Counted from the stretch's first letter, positions 24,028 to 31,600 are shown. The stretch: 55,495 nt of DNA from Pseudomonas defluvii (GCF_001695625.1 NZ_MBPN01000027.1:1-55495); one strand, 5' to 3'. Numbers and translations are program-made. Notes: generated by a model not told the origin, from the sequence alone.

Positions 24028-25108
24028 GGATGAGAAGGATTACTGGCGATCTGAAAAGGTTGCGTTTCTCGCACTGTGTCAGTTGAAGGGGATAGGCTAT
24101 TGGACGTTGCGGAAATGGTCTGATGCGGGTCTCAGCTTCAAAGACGTTCTGCGTGATCCTGTCCGATACGGCTTCGAGAAATCAGTTTCGTCCATCTCCC
24201 CTGACTCGTTGGTTCCTAGCTTCAACGATGCGCTCAACAACGTGTGGGCATCGGGCCTGTCTCTTGCTCGTCAGCTTGCATCTATCAATGCGATGCTTGT
24301 TTTTAGGGATGAGCCAGATTTTCCGGTAAGGCTACGTGAGATCAATGACCCACCCGCTTGGCTGTTTGTACAGGGGAAAATTGATAACTTATATGGGCCA
24401 ACCGTAGGTATTGTAGGGACCCGTGAACCAACGCCGCAGGGTATTTTTCTAACTCGGATGGCAGTGGCGTCTTTGTACGGCATTGAGATATCTACCGTAA
24501 GTGGTTTAGCCCTGGGGATTGATCAGGCTGCCCATGTGGAGTCCTTGAATAGTAGAATTCCAACGATTGCTGTGCTTGGCACGGGTATATTGGAAAATTA
24601 CCCCAAGAATTCTCAAGCACTACGTAGCACAATTCTGAGTAACGGCGGTACGGTTGTCACTGAGTATCTTCCGTATCAAAGTCATAGTGCGGAAAATTTT
24701 GTTCGTCGTAATCGAATTCAGGCTGCTTTGTCCGATGTCCTGATTCCTGTCGAGTGGAAGATAAAGAGCGGTACGGCACACACTGTCCGTTACGCCAAGG
24801 CATATGGGAAGCGTGTCTTCAGCGTTTCACTGCCGTATCAGGATAATCGTACGCCTGAGTCTGCATTCATCATTGATGAATGTCACGGTGCTTTGTTTGT
24901 TCTTCCAAATCAATCTGATGTGATGTGTCACATAATTGGGACGTTGTCGGAGAGCTCTATCTCCGAGCCAGCGGATGTTCCCGCACCAGAACATGTGCTG
25001 GTTGAATATGAGGTCTCCTCTAGCGCGGATGTAACTGTGGTTGAGAAACCAGGTGAAGTAGATGATCAGACAGAAGTCGAGAAGTCTGGCCAGCTCCCAC
25101 TAATTTGA
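24026..25108 (+). CDS. DprA/SMF-like Rossmann protein
   Basis: A 360-residue DprA-like protein. A helical N-terminal region (about residues 1-85) resembles the DprA SAM/HhH part. The Rossmann domain carries VGIVGTREPTPQG (about 127), VSGLALGIDQAAH (about 158), AVLGTGILENYP, ENFVRRNRIQAA (about 223-234) and KSGTAHTVRYAKAYGKRVF, all close to DprA. Canonical DprA loads RecA on single-stranded DNA during transformation and ends in a winged helix; here there is instead an acidic, proline/serine/valine-rich tail of about 65 residues. It is in one operon with the HAD-PRTase gene, 16 nt apart, so a nucleotide- or DNA-sensing role in a mobile system is more likely than competence. Confidence 0.85.
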   Translation: MDEKDYWRSEKVAFLALCQLKGIGYWTLRKWSDAGLSFKDVLRDPVRYGFEKSVSSISPDSLVPSFNDALNNVWASGLSLARQLASINAMLVFRDEPDFPVRLREINDPPAWLFVQGKIDNLYGPTVGIVGTREPTPQGIFLTRMAVASLYGIEISTVSGLALGIDQAAHVESLNSRIPTIAVLGTGILENYPKNSQALRSTILSNGGTVVTEYLPYQSHSAENFVRRNRIQAALSDVLIPVEWKIKSGTAHTVRYAKAYGKRVFSVSLPYQDNRTPESAFIIDECHGALFVLPNQSDVMCHIIGTLSESSISEPADVPAPEHVLVEYEVSSSADVTVVEKPGEVDDQTEVEKSGQLPLI

Positions 25109-25124
25109 TCAAGGATGACAAGAT

Positions 25125-26258
25125 ATGCTCGCTCTGATTGTTTCTCCCGCAGCCTTGTATGAACGCGGAAACTTTTCCCAAAAGGCCCTAGATACGCTGG
25201 GGGGCATTAGAGCTCAGGGGACCCCTGTGTATGTTGTTACAAATCAGGGGGTGCCAGATGGTCTAGTTAAGATTTTGAATGGTCTTCATATTGTTTATGT
25301 GCATGCTAAGGCACGTCAGACAGGAAATCCGGTTCGGGAAATAGCGCAGTCGCTCAAAATTAATCCGCATGACGTCATGGTTCTTGCTGTCAATGAGGTT
25401 GATATGCAGATGGCCAAGACTGGAGGGGCTATTCTAATCGAAGGGGCATGGTCTACTGATAAGCGTGTTGCAGGCCTCGGTATTAAAGTTGATACCATAG
25501 ACCAATTGCGTGAAGTTATTGATGTTACACGGGGTTGGACTAGTCAATGGTGGTACAAGGGTGAGGGTAGTGCTTACGACGTGCGGGCTTTGGTTGATCT
25601 TTCCAGTAATCGTTATGTAAGTGATGATCAGGCCGCTTTTGCACGGAAGGTCACCAATACTGCTAAGAGCGGTGGTGCGAGATTAACTGCTCTGCTCGCT
25701 ATCGCTTGTCGATCTCTGAAAATGGATAATGTTCTTGATGGAAAGTTATTTTGGGGTGTGTTTCCATCTTCTGCGAGTTCTAATGATGATACGGAAGTTC
25801 TAAGTGATTTCGTACAGCGGCTTCGTACAGCGGCTTCCAGTGTTCATTTTGCTAAACGTGGCGAACCCCTGTTTATCCGCCATACGCATTCCGTGAAGCG
25901 TTCTACTTCGAATGTTGGGGATCGTACCGATCCCAGCAACCAAATCGAAACATTGCACCTTAATCCAGCTTACAAATCGCAACTCAAGGGACGCAATGTT
26001 ATTGTTGTGGATGATTGCACTACGTATGGTGTTTCTTTTGCTGTTGCCGCTGCGTTCTTGTACGCTGCCGGTGTTAAAAAAGTAGTCGGTATAGCATTGG
26101 GTAAATTCGGGAATCGACTAGAGCATGCGACCATCAGTATTGCGACTAGTCCATTCGAGGTGGTTTCTCGTGGTGGTTATCAAATAGTTTCGAGGGAAGG
26201 TTTTCGTGAAACTAATGACCCGAATGCTCAGGCAGTGCTGCAGGCGATAATTTCTTAG
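25125..26258 (+). CDS. Degenerate HAD-phosphoribosyltransferase fusion
   Basis: A 377-residue two-domain protein. Residues 1-135 look HAD-like: VYVVTNQG fits motif II and DVMVLAVNEVDMQMAKTGGA fits the distal motif, but the first strand (LALIVSPAALYE) lacks the catalytic aspartate pair. A linker with WWYKGEG follows. Residues about 180-360 are a type I phosphoribosyltransferase with the PRPP-binding loop NVIVVDDCTTYGVSF (about 292-306). The substrate is unknown. The gene follows the DprA-like gene at 16 nt with AAGGATGAC upstream. HAD and PRTase domains also appear together in ter-type nucleotide-linked conflict loci (from memory). Activity and partner are inferred. Confidence 0.8.
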   Translation: MLALIVSPAALYERGNFSQKALDTLGGIRAQGTPVYVVTNQGVPDGLVKILNGLHIVYVHAKARQTGNPVREIAQSLKINPHDVMVLAVNEVDMQMAKTGGAILIEGAWSTDKRVAGLGIKVDTIDQLREVIDVTRGWTSQWWYKGEGSAYDVRALVDLSSNRYVSDDQAAFARKVTNTAKSGGARLTALLAIACRSLKMDNVLDGKLFWGVFPSSASSNDDTEVLSDFVQRLRTAASSVHFAKRGEPLFIRHTHSVKRSTSNVGDRTDPSNQIETLHLNPAYKSQLKGRNVIVVDDCTTYGVSFAVAAAFLYAAGVKKVVGIALGKFGNRLEHATISIATSPFEVVSRGGYQIVSREGFRETNDPNAQAVLQAIIS

Positions 26259-26516
26259 TGCAGCGCTCCCGGTATTGATTCTATCAAACCTGAGCTCTTT
26301 GATTGATGCCGTAGGTTCGTATAGCGGTAATCGGTTTGTATCATTTTCAGGTGGGCTTTAATTAAGGGGGCTCGAATGTTTAGTTTGTGGAGAAAATGTG
26401 CTAAATTTTTTCACATCGCTACCCCTGTTTTCTCCATCAGATAATCGAGCGTAGACCTGGCAAGCCGTGAGCCTTGCTGGATTTTCGTCCTGTATATAAT
26501 TACTATCTAAGTATGG
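26259..26516. other. AT-rich intergenic region with a dyad and weak promoter
   Basis: No supported gene. There is an interrupted dyad, TGGAGAAAA (26388-26396) and TTTTCTCCA (26428-26436), with an inner TGTG/CACA. A weak sigma70-like pair, TTGCTG (26474) and TATAAT (26495), has a short 15-nt spacer and could serve the YagK/YfjJ-like gene. Confidence 0.4.
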
Positions 26517-27341
26517 ATGCTGTCCGGTCCTCCTTTCTGTGTGGGCGATAGGGGCGGGTTAGACGTTTGGGTATTGGTGGTCTTGGGTGGTGTTTCATTC
26601 TTTAAAATAACGAAAAGCGAGGATTCACGTTTTGAATTTAAACGATTGACGATTACTGTAACTTATTCTGATGCGTACAGAGGATATCCGATAAACGCAT
26701 GTAAACACCGTAAAAGGGGTATTGTCACAGACATAATGGGGCGAATCATTGACCAAGTCGAGGCTTTGCTCAGTTGGTATTCTAGGGTTACCGTCATCCG
26801 AATCGACTGCCATTTTCCGAAGGGCTGGAAAATTGATCGTAAGCTAGAAAATGATCTGATGTCTAATTTCACCAAGATGCTTAAATCGAAACTGCGTACC
26901 AAGGAATGGTTGGGGCACGACAAACTGATTTCTGGGTGGGCCTACGAAGTTGGTAGTAAAGAGAAGCGCGGGCACTACCATTTCTTTATGGGTTTTGAGG
27001 CTCTGTATCTACGCCTGGGTGGTTTTTATGGTGGGGTCTATACCGGCATATGGGGTCTTGTTAAAGATTGCTGGGAACGCATTGTGGGCGGTCATATACA
27101 AATTGCTGGATCCCATACTGTTAATAGGTCGAATGTGTCTCAGATTCATAGTTGTGTGAAACGCCTTAGTTATCTTGCAAAGAAGCGAGATAAACAGTTT
27201 GGTTCAGGCCTCACAGCTAAAAACTATGCCTTGTCACGATTGAAGCGAAAAACACTTGTTAAATCTGACCCTCGCCGAGTGTGCATAATTGAACGTCACG
27301 CAAGCGTCCGGAGAGGTGATTTGAGCAGTTTTATCGACTAA
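26517..27341 (+). CDS. YagK/YfjJ (inovirus Gp2-like) domain protein
   Basis: A protein of up to 274 residues matching the YagK/YfjJ C-terminal or inovirus Gp2-type family: YPINACKHRKRGIVTDIMGRI, VTVIRIDCHFPKGW, the histidine-containing GHYHFFMGFEAL, and IQIAGSHTVNRSNVSQIH with a YLAK end. Such proteins occur in satellites, cryptic prophages and filamentous phages near replication functions; a role in replication initiation is suspected but not established here. The start is unclear: the first 45 residues are unusual, and an internal TTG near 26,646 may be the real start. It is markedly AT-rich. Confidence 0.75.
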   Translation: MLSGPPFCVGDRGGLDVWVLVVLGGVSFFKITKSEDSRFEFKRLTITVTYSDAYRGYPINACKHRKRGIVTDIMGRIIDQVEALLSWYSRVTVIRIDCHFPKGWKIDRKLENDLMSNFTKMLKSKLRTKEWLGHDKLISGWAYEVGSKEKRGHYHFFMGFEALYLRLGGFYGGVYTGIWGLVKDCWERIVGGHIQIAGSHTVNRSNVSQIHSCVKRLSYLAKKRDKQFGSGLTAKNYALSRLKRKTLVKSDPRRVCIIERHASVRRGDLSSFID

Positions 27342-27371
27342 CCAAGGCATACCCAGCGGCTAGATGTGAAT

Positions 27372-27406
27372 CCCCCTGTAACGGCCTTATAGGGGCTAAC
27401 AGGGGG
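27372..27406. terminator. Hairpin between convergent genes
   Basis: An 8-bp perfect stem, CCCCCTGT/ACAGGGGG, with a 19-nt loop, in the 103-nt gap between two convergent genes. No T-tract follows closely, so terminator function is plausible but not proven. Confidence 0.45.
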
Positions 27407-27444
27407 CTCCTAAAAATATCTTCGATGGGTTAGTGTGGTGATAG

Positions 27445-28275
27445 TTACAGTGTCAAATCAGATGTTGTAAAATCCATGCTGAATGAGGCATATCGAGCGC
27501 GTGCATCACTACTCAAGTCCTGCAGTTCTGGCAATGTTCCGATATTTTCAACTGCATTAACGGCGGATTGATCATAAGCTTGGTCGCCGCTGGTTTTTGA
27601 AACGACAACCGATGTGATTTTACCGTCATCCCTTATTGAGATTTGTAGTCTAACCGACATGTCTTTACGAGCGGATGCCGGGCGAACCCAACCTTCGGCA
27701 GCTTGCATTTTGATTAGCTGCTCAAAATCACCAGGCATATCCGCAGTCTTTGGTGTTTTAGGTTCTGCGCCGATCATTGCAGCGAGTTGTGGAAATGCCA
27801 GACAATTGTTCGCATATACACCCAGGCCGAACTCTACTCGCCTGCATTGGAAGTACATAGTAGAGCCCGGTTTGACATGCGCTGCGAACTGAAGGCTACT
27901 TTGCATTCCGGCAATTTCTATATTGTAACCAACTTGCTTCCAAGGCCAGGGCTGAAAACGGTCTAAAATCATGGTTACTGCGTAACTTGTGCCTTGATCA
28001 ACAACAAGATACACCCCCATGTTATCAGCTAGAACCTTATCAACTCGACCATAGTAAACACGGGGAGAATCATACGCCAACCGAGCACCTGCTTGGTTAT
28101 TTCTCCAGTCATCAACAATCGTCCTTGTGTTAATGGCGGTTTTGAAATTCCAGCCTGTGGTGTTTATCATTTCCTGTAGTCTATCATTGAAAACAGATAC
28201 ATCCCCAGGTGTAAAGCCCTCACCGTACGCTACACCCGAGAACAAGGCGCACAACACCAGTACCCTAACTTTCAT
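27445..28275 (-). CDS. Secreted protein, OB-like plus TonB/TolA C-terminal-like
   Basis: A 276-residue protein with a Sec signal peptide (MKVRVLVLCALFSGVAYGEG, cleavage near 19). The middle (RVYYGRVDKVLADNMGVYLV and the later CRRVEFGLGVYANNC) resembles small periplasmic OB-fold tRNA_anti-like domains. The C-terminal 80 residues (MSVRLQISIRDDGKITSVVV, KTSGDQAYDQSAVNAVE) resemble the TonB/TolA C-terminal fold. TolA-C-like domains bind filamentous-phage adsorption proteins, colicins and Tol partners, so an envelope or superinfection role is possible. Domain calls are by pattern only. Confidence 0.72.
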   Translation of the reverse strand: MKVRVLVLCALFSGVAYGEGFTPGDVSVFNDRLQEMINTTGWNFKTAINTRTIVDDWRNNQAGARLAYDSPRVYYGRVDKVLADNMGVYLVVDQGTSYAVTMILDRFQPWPWKQVGYNIEIAGMQSSLQFAAHVKPGSTMYFQCRRVEFGLGVYANNCLAFPQLAAMIGAEPKTPKTADMPGDFEQLIKMQAAEGWVRPASARKDMSVRLQISIRDDGKITSVVVSKTSGDQAYDQSAVNAVENIGTLPELQDLSSDARARYASFSMDFTTSDLTL

Positions 28276-28310
28276 GAGATTTCCCTAGCTCAACAAATCA
28301 ACATTTAAAT

Positions 28311-28589
28311 TCAGACAGCAGCTTGTGTACGAAGACGTTTTAGGGTTTTCGGCATTCCCAACAAAAAAACCACAAAGGCTATCAACCAAACCACAGAGCA
28401 AATCAGGACACCAACTGCAAGCGCCTGCCGAACGTTCCACACCATGCCAAACTGGAAAGCAAAAATTCCGCCAATTGCAGCAAGCGGTAAGCTGGAAGAA
28501 GCTAGAAACAGAGCCATGTAGGTCTTCAACGTACGTCTCCACGGAATCAGGCAAGAAATTACCAGTATACTGTGAAGACGATCTAGCAT
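28311..28589 (-). CDS. Small two-TM membrane protein
   Basis: A 92-residue protein with two hydrophobic segments (about residues 25-48 and 56-80) and a basic C-terminus (KTLKRLRTQAAV). It lies 35 nt upstream of the secreted-protein gene on the same strand, probably one operon. A shorter start at MALFLASS (about residue 25) is possible. No family recognised. It is divergent from the XRE gene, whose start is only 43 nt away. Confidence 0.55.
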   Translation of the reverse strand: MLDRLHSILVISCLIPWRRTLKTYMALFLASSSLPLAAIGGIFAFQFGMVWNVRQALAVGVLICSVVWLIAFVVFLLGMPKTLKRLRTQAAV

Positions 28590-28631
28590 CCATCGCTGAC
28601 ATTGACTGACTTTTCAGTCGGAGTCAGAAAG

Positions 28632-28889
28632 GTGGAAATTGGCCTAGCCTTTGGGACAGTTCTACGTCAGAAACGCAAGGCAGCAGGGCTTACCCAAGAA
28701 CAACTGTCATACGAAGCTGACATTCAGAGGAATTACGTCAGCCTGATCGAGCGTGGAGTACACCAGCCTACGGTAGCAGTGCTGTTCAAGCTGGCACGCG
28801 CCCTGAACTGTACCCCGGCCTCATTTATCAGTGAGGTGGAACTGCTGATGGCTCAATCGACTCCAGTTTCTGTCGCCACTCAGAAATAG
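28632..28889 (+). CDS. XRE-family transcriptional regulator
   Basis: An 85-residue single-domain helix-turn-helix protein: FGTVLRQKRKAAGLTQEQLS, then IQRNYVSLIERGVHQPTVAV and LFKLARALNCTP. I chose the GTG at 28632, 8 nt after GGAG; a TTG at 28602 would add 10 residues. Its size and form resemble controller proteins of restriction-modification systems and small island repressors. It probably controls the divergent membrane/secreted gene pair or the recombinase downstream. Confidence 0.88.
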   Translation: MEIGLAFGTVLRQKRKAAGLTQEQLSYEADIQRNYVSLIERGVHQPTVAVLFKLARALNCTPASFISEVELLMAQSTPVSVATQK

Positions 28890-29046
28890 CTTAAGTCTCT
28901 CCAAGAAGACCAGTGGCTGACGCGCGTCCCGTCCTGCAATTGAACATTTGTCGTCTGCGAGTTTGTGTCTCCGCCCTCGCGATCTCGTCTCCGCAAAGCA
29001 CGCAACGCCATACATCGTCATGACCGATCCGAAGGCTGTCACTCTG

Positions 29047-29148
29047 ATTATCACATAGGTCTACTTTTCTAGTAGTCCGGCACCCTCTCGTTTCGACCTA
29101 TCGAAAGCCTATTGCAGATAGCTATATGATCGAATTATCATAGGTCTA
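29047..29148. repeat. ATAGGTC repeat cluster before the serine recombinase
   Basis: ATTATCACATAGGTCTA (29047-29063) and ATTATCATAGGTCTA (29134-29148) are imperfect direct repeats, with an inverted GACCTAT at 29096-29102 between them. Spacing of about 87 bp upstream of a recombinase gene suggests either its recombination site or operators. The 28,890-29,176 gap holds no supported gene otherwise. Confidence 0.5.
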
Positions 29149-29176
29149 TCAAACTCAACCATAAAGGATAATAAAA

Positions 29177-29794
29177 TTGAAATCACATCTTTACCTTCGA
29201 GCCAGCACCAAAGACCAGGATGCATTGAGGGCCAGAGCTAGCCTAGAAGCATTCGTGGCTGAGAAAGGCCTTACTGTTGCTGGCGTATATTCCGAGAACG
29301 TCAGTGGGACAACGTTAGATCGTCCTGAACTGATGCGGTTGCTGGATAAGGCTCAGGCTGGTGAATGCATCGTTTGTGAAAGCGTTGACCGTCTCAGTCG
29401 TCTGTCTCAGTCGGATTGGGAAGCGCTGAAGGTCAAGATCAAAGCCAAGGGGTTGCGATTGGTGATTGCAGATTTACCAACAACTCACATGCTGATTGAA
29501 GACAAGGGGATGACAGGTCAGATCATGGAGGTAATCAACAGCATGCTGTTGGACCTCATGGCGACGATGGCTCGTCTTGATCAAGAAAAGCGTGTCGAAC
29601 GAATTAAACAAGGTTTGGAAAACAAACGCCTTACGGACCCAAGCTGGACACCGAAGGGTAAGGGGAAGAATGTCGAAAAATGGACAAAGGTTCAGATGCT
29701 CATGTCTAGGCATCCAACAATGTCTGCGGCGGATATAGCCAAGCTGGCTGATGTAGGCGTTGCAACGGTTTATCGAATCAAGCGGGGGAGCTAA
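29177..29794 (+). CDS. Serine recombinase (resolvase/invertase family)
   Basis: A 205-residue small serine recombinase. The catalytic serine is in YLRASTKDQDA (residue 10), followed by YSENVSGTTLDRPELMRLLD, and CESVDRLSRLSQSDW with the active-site arginines. The E-helix leads to LMATMARLDQEKRVERIKQG and a C-terminal helix-turn-helix (MSAADIAKLADVGVATVYRIKRG). It starts at TTG, 10 nt after AAAGGA. In an island this may resolve multimers, invert DNA or help mobility. The repeats upstream are candidate target sites. Confidence 0.9.
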   Translation: MKSHLYLRASTKDQDALRARASLEAFVAEKGLTVAGVYSENVSGTTLDRPELMRLLDKAQAGECIVCESVDRLSRLSQSDWEALKVKIKAKGLRLVIADLPTTHMLIEDKGMTGQIMEVINSMLLDLMATMARLDQEKRVERIKQGLENKRLTDPSWTPKGKGKNVEKWTKVQMLMSRHPTMSAADIAKLADVGVATVYRIKRGS

Positions 29795-29821
29795 CCCCCC
29801 CCTATGGCCGGGGGAGGGTAG
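29795..29821. terminator. GC-rich hairpin between recombinase and integrase
   Basis: CCCCCCCTATGGCCGGGGGAGGG can form a short C/G stem directly after the recombinase stop in the gap between convergent genes. There is no T-tract, so it is a weak terminator candidate. Confidence 0.35.
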
Positions 29822-29914
29822 AATTTCAAAGGTTCCATATATCACTGGTAGAGACTAGTGGGTACATGTACCCGGTTCTCTTGTTGGGATGGCGTGTATT
29901 GCCGACTTCAATGA

Positions 29915-31417
29915 TTAGTCAGTTAGTCCTTGTGGATTTGTCGCGCTGGCGTTGTGGGGCGGTTTCAGTCGTGGTAGCTTGGAAATTGCTTTAAATTTCT
30001 GTTGTGGACTTGCACCTTGACTGTAAACATCAAACGTCACTGTGCCCGTCTCGTGGCCGACGATTTCTGCGATCAATGTGCCAGGGACATTAGCCCTCAG
30101 TAGTTGTGTGACCACAGTCCCCCGGATGCTGTGAAAGACATGCTGTTTGCCAAACCCATGGGCTGTCTTGAGCCGACCGAATGCTTTTGAAAATGGATCA
30201 GACCTATTCTTGTACTTGTTACGGCTCTTAGAATTTATCAAGAAACCGTCAACTGAATCCCTCTGCAATCGCTTCACGATTGGTTTGAGCGCGGGATGTA
30301 TTGGGACATATCGAATGCCGGCAAACGTTTTGCTGTCAGGTATATCAAAGCATTGAACACCCTCGACGTTTATAACGTTCTCTGTGGTCAATTTACATAA
30401 TTCTTCTATGCGAGCCCCTGTATATACCCCTAAAAGGATTAGGTCTGCTAGAACGTGCAGTCCACGTTTTGTGGCAGCTTCGTGTAGCATTCCCAAGTCA
30501 TCAACGCTGAAATCTTTCCGTTTGCTGGCAGCCTTGGCCTTGCCGCGCACCCTGGGAAGATCATGGTTTTCGAAAGGGTTTACCCTATCTTTATAATCGG
30601 CTCGCCAAGGTTCGTCGTAACGATTAGCCCATTTCCAAAATACACTTCCCGCTAATAGGTACTGTGTCAGGGTTTTGCTTGCCAAATCAAGCGAGCTCAA
30701 CCAGGACGCTACCGTATCGGTGTCCAGAGGGGCTTGATTGCTTGTAAGGTAATCCGACAGTTTTTGTAGTTTCGACTCTTGCTGATCAACGGTTTTCAGG
30801 GCGATGTTCTTGCCGAGCCTATAAGCCCGAAACGAATTCAGCCTAGCTTTCGTCAGTGGAGATTTTTTCCGGTAACTCGCTGGCGAGTCAATCAGTGATA
30901 TCAGTTCCTGCTGTTGATCCATGGTCAGGCTGTGCTTTTTGCTGAATGCACGTTCAAGCATCACTTTGAAACCGGCGTTCAATGCATCTTGTAAGTGCAG
31001 ATCACTCGCAATGTCATTGTCAGCCTGCATGCTCTCCCATCCTTCAAGCCGGGCCACCAAGTCAGGGTTGGCTTGTTTGAATGCCTGAACGTCTGCATCG
31101 GAGACTGCAACAGGGGGCACAGTCTCGCCAATCGCTGCACGCTTCTGCCTCTGGGTTAGCGTATCAATTTCGGTCGTCGCAGCAACGATAGCTTCCTGCC
31201 ACCCTTCAGGTGCTTCCTGCGCCTTACGGGCGCGTTGGATTTGGTGTCGCCAAAGGGCTAGATGTGCGTGACTGGCATGCACTGCCTCAGTGCGTGACGC
31301 AGTCTTCAATGACTGTACGAAAACCTTTTTCCCAATGGGCTTTTGAACATCCACGGGAACGGCCAGGCGTACATACCAAGTCGATTCGCCCCGCTTTCTG
31401 AAGATGAAATCCGCCAT
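29915..31417 (-). CDS. Tyrosine integrase of element 2
   Basis: A 500-residue phage/island integrase. The N-terminal part (FIFRKRGESTWYVRLAVPVD) is like the arm-binding domain of DUF6538-type integrases, then a core-binding SAM-like region about residues 215-300. The catalytic set is visible: R in TGARIEEL (about 337), H-x-x-R in HSIRGTV (about 427), H in VGHETG (about 456) and the nucleophile tyrosine in DVYSQG (about 465). It ends 109 nt from the attachment core at 31,526, with the arm repeat between, so it almost certainly moves this element. Confidence 0.94.
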   Translation of the reverse strand: MADFIFRKRGESTWYVRLAVPVDVQKPIGKKVFVQSLKTASRTEAVHASHAHLALWRHQIQRARKAQEAPEGWQEAIVAATTEIDTLTQRQKRAAIGETVPPVAVSDADVQAFKQANPDLVARLEGWESMQADNDIASDLHLQDALNAGFKVMLERAFSKKHSLTMDQQQELISLIDSPASYRKKSPLTKARLNSFRAYRLGKNIALKTVDQQESKLQKLSDYLTSNQAPLDTDTVASWLSSLDLASKTLTQYLLAGSVFWKWANRYDEPWRADYKDRVNPFENHDLPRVRGKAKAASKRKDFSVDDLGMLHEAATKRGLHVLADLILLGVYTGARIEELCKLTTENVINVEGVQCFDIPDSKTFAGIRYVPIHPALKPIVKRLQRDSVDGFLINSKSRNKYKNRSDPFSKAFGRLKTAHGFGKQHVFHSIRGTVVTQLLRANVPGTLIAEIVGHETGTVTFDVYSQGASPQQKFKAISKLPRLKPPHNASATNPQGLTD

Positions 31418-31442
31418 AGTGCCGCCGAAATTGAAAGCTGAA

Positions 31443-31465
31443 TTGTACTACTCATTTGTACTACT
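31443..31465. repeat. Right arm-type direct repeat of element 2
   Basis: TTGTACTACTCATTTGTACT plus ACT, one mismatch to 23831-23853 and in the same orientation. It lies between the integrase start and the right attachment core, so it overlaps the integrase promoter region and could give autoregulation. Confidence 0.75.
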
Positions 31466-31525
31466 TTGTAGCTGTGAGACCTATTTTCTATAGGTTTGTT
31501 GGGGTGGGTTTCACTTGGCTGAGGG

Positions 31526-31550
31526 TCCCTATCTCTCCGCCATACATGAA
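31526..31550. repeat. Right attachment core of element 2
   Basis: TCCCTATCTCTCCGCCATA then C and ATGAA. It matches the tRNA-Ser 3' end with CCA. Sequence immediately left (GGTTTCACTTGGCTGAGGG) is not tRNA, so only the terminal piece is present. To the right begins chromosome-type sequence with the strong tRNA terminator. Confidence 0.85.
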
Positions 31551-31553
31551 GTA

Positions 31554-31600
31554 CACGAAACCCCTGAAAGCTTTAACGCTTTCAGGGGTTTCGTGCTTTT
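31554..31600. terminator. Strong bidirectional terminator at the chromosome junction
   Basis: A perfect 17-bp stem (CACGAAACCCCTGAAAG pairing with CTTTCAGGGGTTTCGTG) with an 8-nt loop, then CTTTTG on the + strand. It probably terminated the original tRNA-Ser transcript, and also serves the DUF3422 gene coming from the right. Confidence 0.85.

Larger units (their letters stand above)
23762..31550. mobile_element. Integrated element 2 in tandem at the tRNA-Ser 3' end
   Basis: The 7.8-kb segment is bounded by TCCCTATCTCTCCGCCATA (then T/C and ATGAA) at both ends. Just inside each end is a near-identical 23-nt direct repeat, and a tyrosine integrase lies beside the right end. Base composition is visibly more AT-rich than on either side. 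Cargo includes DprA-like and HAD-PRTase proteins, a YagK/YfjJ-like protein, a secreted protein, an XRE regulator and a serine recombinase. It has no virion genes, so it is a genomic island or a satellite rather than a full prophage. Confidence 0.85.

Noticed and set aside
29177..29794. Serine recombinase as a phase-variation invertase of the tail fibre
   Set aside because: The fibre gene lies in another element 8 kb away, and there are no inverted repeats or alternative fibre ends around it.
29795..29821. Bidirectional intrinsic terminator with a strong T-tract
   Set aside because: The GC hairpin is there but no T-run follows on either strand, so it is listed only with low confidence.
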